DNA from: UBA1738 sp045658645
GTDB taxonomy: Bacteria; Bacillota; Clostridia; UBA1381
NCBI GenBank assembly: GCA_045658645.1
Contig: JAZOVJ010000070.1
Location: 1 to 17,479, forward strand
Direction: 5' to 3'
Length of the DNA: 17,479 nucleotides
Below the pieces are notes generated by a model. It saw only the letters and a list, made by a program, of their open reading frames with translations. It was not told the origin of the DNA and ran no database searches. The translations under genes were made by a program, and so were the position numbers. Every line of letters begins with the position of its first letter. The stretch's first letter is position 1. Shown here one piece after another: positions 13,389 through 17,479 of the stretch.

Positions 13389-13865
13389 TTATGCAAGTCT
13401 GATTGTTTTAATAACTTGTGCTTCAAGTGGAGCATCACCCATATCTGTTGCACATTCTGCAATCTTGTCAACTGCTTCAATACCACCGGTAACCTTACCG
13501 AATGCGGCATACTGGCCGTCAAGATGCGGAGCATCTTCGTGCATGATGAAGAACTGGCTTGATGCAGAGTTAGGGAACATTGTTCTTGCCATAGAAAGCA
13601 CACCGCGGGTATGCTTTATGTTGTTTGTAACGCCGTTAGCGGTAAACTCGCCCTTGATTGATGCTGCATCCTTATGATTGCCGTTTTCATCATAGCCGCC
13701 GCCCTGAATCATAAAGCCACGGATTACACGATGGAAGATAAGGCCGTCAAAGAAGTTTTCATTTATAAGATTTACAAAGTTTTCAACCGTGATAGGTGCA
13801 ACGTCCGGATAAAGCTCTGCCTTGATAACATCGCCACACATCATTTCGATTTCAATATTTATCAT
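13389..13865 (-). CDS. Cytosolic cyclophilin peptidyl-prolyl isomerase
   Basis: A 158-residue cyclophilin that catalyses cis-trans isomerisation of prolyl bonds. Visible are I-T-V-E-N-F-V-N-L, F-F-D-G-L-I-F-H-R-V-I (catalytic Arg), F-M-I-Q-G-G-G (Gln), S-M-A-R-T-M-F-P-N-S-A-S-S-Q-F-F-I-M-H, and H-L-D-G-Q-Y-A-A-F-G-K-V. There is no signal sequence. The start ATG overlaps the TGA of the preceding lipoprotein cyclophilin (ATGA, 13862-13865), implying translational coupling; a ribosome site GAAGGAG is also present. The two look like a tandem duplication in which one copy gained, or the other lost, an export signal. Confidence 0.95.
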   Translation of the reverse strand: MINIEIEMMCGDVIKAELYPDVAPITVENFVNLINENFFDGLIFHRVIRGFMIQGGGYDENGNHKDAASIKGEFTANGVTNNIKHTRGVLSMARTMFPNSASSQFFIMHEDAPHLDGQYAAFGKVTGGIEAVDKIAECATDMGDAPLEAQVIKTIRLA

Positions 13866-14500
13866 TTTTCTGCTCCTTCTTCTTCGATGATGTCGATAGA
13901 CTTAATTACGACAGGAGAGATTGGGACATCGTCCATTTGTCTTGGATATTCAGTACCCTGGAATATAACAGTACCTTCCATAGAGGTTGTTTCAATTCCG
14001 GCGATTTCATCTATAACTTCAAGACCTTCTGTAATTTTGCCGAATGCAGCATACATACCATCTAAGTGAGGTGCGTCATTGTGCATAATAAAGAACTGGC
14101 TTGATGCGGAATCAGCTGCCTGTGCTCTTGCCATAGAAAGTACGCCGCGTGTATGCTTAAGGTCGTTTTGTACGCCATTGGCAGTAAATTCGCCTTTGAT
14201 TGTCTCGGTTTCCTTTGAGTTAAAGTTGCCCTGATATAAAGTTTCGTCAAATCCGCCGGCCTGAATCATAAAATTGTTGATTACACGGTGGAATACAACT
14301 CCGTCAAAGAAGTCTGCTTTGATAAGATTTACAAAGTTTTCAACTGATATTGGCGCAACATCCGGATAAAGCTCGCCTGTCATCTGGCGTCCGTCTGTAA
14401 GCGTGATTGCAAATTTAATAGGGTCTGCCTTTTTGCTGCAACCTGCCAAACCTAAAAGAGAAATTGATAAAATTAGTGCTAATACTTTTTTAATTTTCAT
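13862..14500 (-). CDS. Lipoprotein cyclophilin peptidyl-prolyl isomerase
   Basis: An extracytoplasmic foldase anchored to the membrane. The start at 14500 gives M-K-I-K-K-V-L-A-L-I-L-S-I-S-L-L-G-L-A-G-C, a typical type II signal peptide with lipobox L-A-G-C and lipidated Cys21. An in-frame ATG 36 bases upstream would add a charged stretch out of the signal-peptide norm and lies deeper in gyrA, so it is not preferred. The domain shows V-V-F-H-R-V-I, F-M-I-Q-A-G-G-F-D-E, S-M-A-R-A-Q-A-A-D-S-A-S-S-Q-F-F-I-M-H, and H-L-D-G-M-Y-A-A-F-G-K-I. The first 11 bases overlap the gyrA 3' end, which supplies the ribosome site. Mature length 192 residues. Confidence 0.92.
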   Translation of the reverse strand: MKIKKVLALILSISLLGLAGCSKKADPIKFAITLTDGRQMTGELYPDVAPISVENFVNLIKADFFDGVVFHRVINNFMIQAGGFDETLYQGNFNSKETETIKGEFTANGVQNDLKHTRGVLSMARAQAADSASSQFFIMHNDAPHLDGMYAAFGKITEGLEVIDEIAGIETTSMEGTVIFQGTEYPRQMDDVPISPVVIKSIDIIEEEGAEK

Positions 14501-16991
14501 TTTCTTCACCACTTTCTGAATTTTCTTCTTCCTCAATGTGAGGAGTAACTGCGATACTTGCGGCGTTTATGCCATCTGCCAAACGCATTACACGAACGCC
14601 TTGAGTTTGTCTGCCGAATGTGCTGATTTCGGCTGTGTGTGTTCTTATGATAACACCCTCTGATGTAATCATCATAACGTCATCTTCGTCTGAAACGGCA
14701 GCCATACCGATAACAGGACCTGTTTTGTCGGTAAGCTTGTAGTTAAATACGCCCATACCGCCTCTTGACTGGATTTTGTACTCATCAAAGTCTGTCTTCT
14801 TGCCGTAGCCGTTTTCAGTGATAGTAAGAAGCTGAGTGCCATCCAAAACCTTAACGGCAGAAACAACGTAGTCGTCCTTCTTCAAACGGATACCTCGCAC
14901 GCCGTGAGCAGTTCTTCCCATAGGACGTACATCGGTTGCTTCAAAACGGATTGCCATACCGTTTCTTGTTCCAATCATAACTTCGCTGCCGTCATCGGTG
15001 ATAAGGGCATTGATAAGCTCGTCACCCTCGGCAATTTCAATAGCACGAAGCCCGTTTGAACGGATTTTTGAGTATGCCATAAGGTCGGTCTTTTTAACAG
15101 TACCGTCCTTTGTAACGAATGTGAGGTAATGTCCTTCTTCGAATGAAGCAACAGGAATCATTGCTGTAATCTTTTCATCAGGGTCAAGTGGTAAAAGGTT
15201 AACAATAGCTGTACCCTTTGCCTGGCGTCCCGCTTCAGGAATCTGGTAACCCTTTAGCTGATAAACAACACCTCTGTTGGTAAAGAACAGAATATAGTTG
15301 TGTGTAGATGTTGTGAACAAGTGTTCAACAAAGTCCTCTTCTCGTGTTGCCATACCGGTAATACCACGTCCGCCTCGGCGCTGTGACCTGTAAGTGTCAA
15401 CAGGAACACGCTTGGTGTATCCGGTGTGAGTAAGAGTAACAACAACCTCCTCTTCTTCGATAAGGTCTTCGTCTTCAAGATCGATTGAAGATGCAGAAAT
15501 TTCGGTACGTCTTTCGTCACCATACTTTGATTTCAGCTTCAACAGGTCTTCCTTGATGATGTCAAGGATTTTTTCCTCGTGAGCCAAAATATCACGAAGC
15601 TCTGCAATCTTTTCAGTAACCTGTTGGTATTCTGTTTCAATCTTGTCACGTTCCATACCGGACAAACGACCTAACTGCATCTGAACGATGGCGGTTGCCT
15701 GAATTTCAGAAAGCCCGAACGCCTCCTGAAGAGCAAGCTTTGAATCTGCAATCGATGCAGATTTACGGATTATAGCAATAACCTCGTCAATGTTTTCAAC
15801 AACAAGCTTGTAGCCTTCTAATAGGTGAAGTCTTTCTTCTGCTTTTTGAAGGTCAAAACTTGTACGGCGACGGATAACATCCTCCTGGTGGTGAATGTAT
15901 GCATCAATCATCTGTCGAAGATTCAGGATTTTCGGCTCCTTGTCAACAAGTGCAAGCATAATTGTACCGAAGGTTTCCTGCATCTGTGTAAACTTATACA
16001 GGTTATTTAAAACAACGTTTGCATTAGCGTCACGCTTAATATCGATAATGAAGTGAATGTTCTCGTCAGATTCGTCACGTGTTGATGCAATGCCGTCAAG
16101 TTTGCCGTCACGCATAAGCTCATTAATGTGTTTTTCAAGACGGGCTTTGTTAACTTGATAAGGAAGCTCTGATACAACGATTCTTTGTCTTCCGTTTGAA
16201 AGCTCCTCGATTTCTGCCTTTGCACGAACAATAATTCTGCCACGGCCTGTTGTGTAAGCCTTGCGGATACCGCTCCTTCCCATAATAACACCGCCGGTAG
16301 GGAAGTCAGGACCCTGAATGTAATTCTGCATAAGTTCTTCAATGGTAATCATCGGGTCATCAATGCAAGCGATTATACCATCAATAGTTTCGCCTAAATT
16401 GTGTGGTGGAATGTTGGTTGCCATACCAACGGCAATACCTGATGAGCCGTTAACCAAAAGGTTAGGGAAACGTGACGGTAAAACGTCAGGTTCCAAAAGC
16501 TTATCATCGTAGTTTGGTACGAAATCAACTGTTTGTCTTTCAATGTCAGAAAGCATTTCCGCCGCAAGCTTGGACATCTTTGCTTCTGTATAACGGTAAG
16601 CAGCAGGTGGGTCACCGTCTATTGAACCGAAGTTACCTTTACCCTGAACAAGTGGGTAACGAAGAGAAAAATCTTGTCCCAAACGAACCATTGCATCATA
16701 AACCGATGCGTCACCATGAGGGTGATATTTACCAAGAACGTCACCGACGGTTGCTGCAGACTTTCGGAAGTCTGCTTCGTACAAAAGACCGGATTCATAC
16801 ATATCATATAAAATACGTCTGTGAACAGGTTTTAAACCGTCACGAACGTCCGGAAGTGCACGTGCAACTATAACACTCATGGCATAGTCGATATAGGATT
16901 TTTTCATCTCGGAATTAAGCTCAACGTCAACTATTTTCTGGTTGGCGATGGCTTCCATATCAAGCTCTTTTTCCACAAATTTTTTAGCCAA
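14490..16991 (-). CDS. gyrA: DNA gyrase subunit A
   Basis: The breakage-reunion subunit of gyrase, which with GyrB introduces negative supercoils. 833 residues. K-S-Y-I-D-Y-A-M-S-V-I-V-A-R-A-L-P-D-V-R-D-G-L-K-P-V-H-R-R (31-59) opens the catalytic core; the active-site Tyr is Tyr134 in A-A-Y-R-Y-T-E. The C-terminal beta-pinwheel carries the GyrA box Q-R-R-G-G-R-G at 537-543, which sets it apart from ParC, and the protein ends in an acidic tail. In the quinolone region H-P-H-G-D-A-S-V-Y-D the position equal to E. coli Ser83 is Ala95. The start is TTG at 16991 behind GGAGG, since no ATG precedes the conserved region suitably. gyrB is not in the window. It heads an operon with two cyclophilins. 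Confidence 0.97.
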   Translation of the reverse strand: MAKKFVEKELDMEAIANQKIVDVELNSEMKKSYIDYAMSVIVARALPDVRDGLKPVHRRILYDMYESGLLYEADFRKSAATVGDVLGKYHPHGDASVYDAMVRLGQDFSLRYPLVQGKGNFGSIDGDPPAAYRYTEAKMSKLAAEMLSDIERQTVDFVPNYDDKLLEPDVLPSRFPNLLVNGSSGIAVGMATNIPPHNLGETIDGIIACIDDPMITIEELMQNYIQGPDFPTGGVIMGRSGIRKAYTTGRGRIIVRAKAEIEELSNGRQRIVVSELPYQVNKARLEKHINELMRDGKLDGIASTRDESDENIHFIIDIKRDANANVVLNNLYKFTQMQETFGTIMLALVDKEPKILNLRQMIDAYIHHQEDVIRRRTSFDLQKAEERLHLLEGYKLVVENIDEVIAIIRKSASIADSKLALQEAFGLSEIQATAIVQMQLGRLSGMERDKIETEYQQVTEKIAELRDILAHEEKILDIIKEDLLKLKSKYGDERRTEISASSIDLEDEDLIEEEEVVVTLTHTGYTKRVPVDTYRSQRRGGRGITGMATREEDFVEHLFTTSTHNYILFFTNRGVVYQLKGYQIPEAGRQAKGTAIVNLLPLDPDEKITAMIPVASFEEGHYLTFVTKDGTVKKTDLMAYSKIRSNGLRAIEIAEGDELINALITDDGSEVMIGTRNGMAIRFEATDVRPMGRTAHGVRGIRLKKDDYVVSAVKVLDGTQLLTITENGYGKKTDFDEYKIQSRGGMGVFNYKLTDKTGPVIGMAAVSDEDDVMMITSEGVIIRTHTAEISTFGRQTQGVRVMRLADGINAASIAVTPHIEEEENSESGEENEN

Positions 16992-17038
16992 TTTTAATTT
17001 CCTCCAATCTGAAAATTTAGTCCTTTTATTACTTTATA

Positions 17039-17067
17039 ATTGTACCATAAATTACGAGAAAAAGCAA
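17039..17067 (-). promoter_or_regulatory. Promoter of gyrA
   Basis: On the minus strand TACAAT (17044-17039), preceded by TGG (extended -10), lies 17 bp from TTGCTT (17067-17062; TTG conserved). Start near 17032, giving a ~40-nt leader ending in the GGAGG of gyrA. Confidence 0.65.
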
Positions 17068-17074
17068 GGAAAAT

Positions 17075-17129
17075 AATGACCAAAAATAAAGAAAATGCCC
17101 CTCAGAAGCTCAAAATTGCTCTGTGAGGC
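17075..17129 (-). terminator. Terminator of spoIIID
   Basis: On the minus strand GCCTC-A-CAGA-GC pairs with GC-T-TCTG-A-GGGGC (17129-17097), with one A-A mismatch, one bulged T and a G-U pair, and is followed by ATTTTCTTTATTTTT. It lies ~60 bases past the spoIIID stop and ahead of the gyrA promoter. The bases between 17130 and 17192 are AT-rich with nothing else that I can identify. Confidence 0.65.
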
Positions 17130-17192
17130 AAAGTAGGTATTTTTCACCGATTTTTAAAACAAGAAAAAAATAACACAATTTTTTAAAAAAAA

Positions 17193-17453
17193 TTATTTTT
17201 TGTCATACAGTTTTAAGTATTTTTCGCGTGTTGCAAGACCGCCACGGATGTGACGCTCCGCTTTGTTCTGATTTAATACATTATGAACGTTTTCAGCTAA
17301 GACAGGATTTATTTCATAAAGCCTTTCTGTTATGTCCTTATGTACGGTAGATTTTGACACATTATATATTTTTGCAGTTTTTCTGACGGTAGCTTTATTT
17401 TCCAGAATGTACTCTGCGAGTTCCAAAACCCGCTCTTTGATATAATCTTTCAT
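17193..17453 (-). CDS. spoIIID: Sporulation transcription factor SpoIIID
   Basis: An 86-residue DNA-binding protein that, in Bacillus and clostridia, activates and represses genes in the mother cell during sigma-E to sigma-K stages of sporulation. M-K-D-Y-I-K-E-R-V-L-E-L-A-E-Y-I is followed by a helix-turn-helix at ~21-42 (T-V-R-K-T-A-K-I-Y-N-V-S-K-S-T-V-H-K-D-I), then E-I-N-P-V-L-A, and the basic R-H-I-R-G-G-L-A-T-R-E-K-Y helix that also contacts DNA. Length and motifs match the B. subtilis protein closely. The ATG follows GGGGG by six bases. Only 26 bases of upstream DNA are available, so its expected sigma-E promoter cannot be checked. It identifies the host as an endospore former or a recent descendant of one. 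Confidence 0.95.
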   Translation of the reverse strand: MKDYIKERVLELAEYILENKATVRKTAKIYNVSKSTVHKDITERLYEINPVLAENVHNVLNQNKAERHIRGGLATREKYLKLYDKK

Positions 17454-17479
17454 TTTTCGCCCCCAAAACTATAGTTTGT

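Noticed and set aside
14501..14536. Earlier start for the lipoprotein cyclophilin
   Set aside because: It would bury a clean type II signal peptide behind a charged stretch and increase overlap with gyrA.
1..17479. CRISPR array, tRNA, rRNA or complete insertion sequence
   Set aside because: No regularly spaced direct repeats, no cloverleaf or rRNA sequence, and no transposase frame with inverted ends was seen.

Overview
The window looks like chromosomal DNA from an endospore-forming clostridium-like Firmicute. The evidence is a SpoIIID gene at the right edge, strong GGAGG-type ribosome binding sites, TTG and GTG starts behind good Shine-Dalgarno sequences, and a low-to-moderate GC bacterial gene style. 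Species cannot be read from the sequence. The first ~440 bases are clearly AT-richer than the rest and may have a different origin.

Layout. (1) 1-440: the 3' end of a thioredoxin gene, a bidirectional-looking terminator, and the C-terminal end of an unrecognised minus-strand gene. (2) 441-1661: a large serine recombinase that has lost its catalytic N-terminal domain. Its stop codon lies inside the adjoining 3' half of comM/yifB (1648-2136), so this is an integration junction in comM. (3) 2340-10464: a ten-gene, same-strand operon for a catabolic bacterial microcompartment (BMC). Its order is class II aldolase, CoA-acylating aldehyde dehydrogenase, alcohol dehydrogenase, three BMC-H shell proteins (one with an enlarged pore loop, one canonical, one with a Lys/Ala tail), a second canonical BMC-H, PduL, BMC-P (EutN/CcmL), PduS/RnfC-like flavo-iron-sulfur protein, and PduT-like BMC-T. 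It ends in a strong terminator. (4) 10544-17453, all on the minus strand: spoIIID, gyrA, a lipoprotein cyclophilin, a cytosolic cyclophilin, prfA, and a long-chain acyl-CoA synthetase.

How the BMC genes probably work together (inference from families). The aldolase splits a 6-deoxy-sugar phosphate, of the L-fuculose-1-P or L-rhamnulose-1-P kind, into DHAP and lactaldehyde. The aldehyde is oxidised to an acyl-CoA by the PduP-like dehydrogenase or reduced to 1,2-propanediol by the alcohol dehydrogenase, which balances NAD+/NADH inside the shell. PduL converts acyl-CoA to acyl-phosphate and recycles CoA. PduS and the Cys-pore BMC-T form a likely electron exit. All four enzymes carry an encapsulation-peptide-like amphipathic helix, at the N-terminus in three and the C-terminus in the aldolase. 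The gene order resembles, from memory, the fucose/rhamnose BMC locus of Clostridium phytofermentans. However, no glycyl radical diol dehydratase, activase, B12 dehydratase, sugar kinase, acyl kinase, transporter or regulator is present here: comM sits directly upstream and a terminator directly downstream.

The items most worth a second look are the dehydratase-less BMC with an intact PduS/PduT pair, the Cys-rich linker and C-terminal targeting helix of the aldolase, the two unusual BMC-H proteins, two structured intercistronic RNAs (7124-7188 and 7496-7544), and the comM/recombinase junction.
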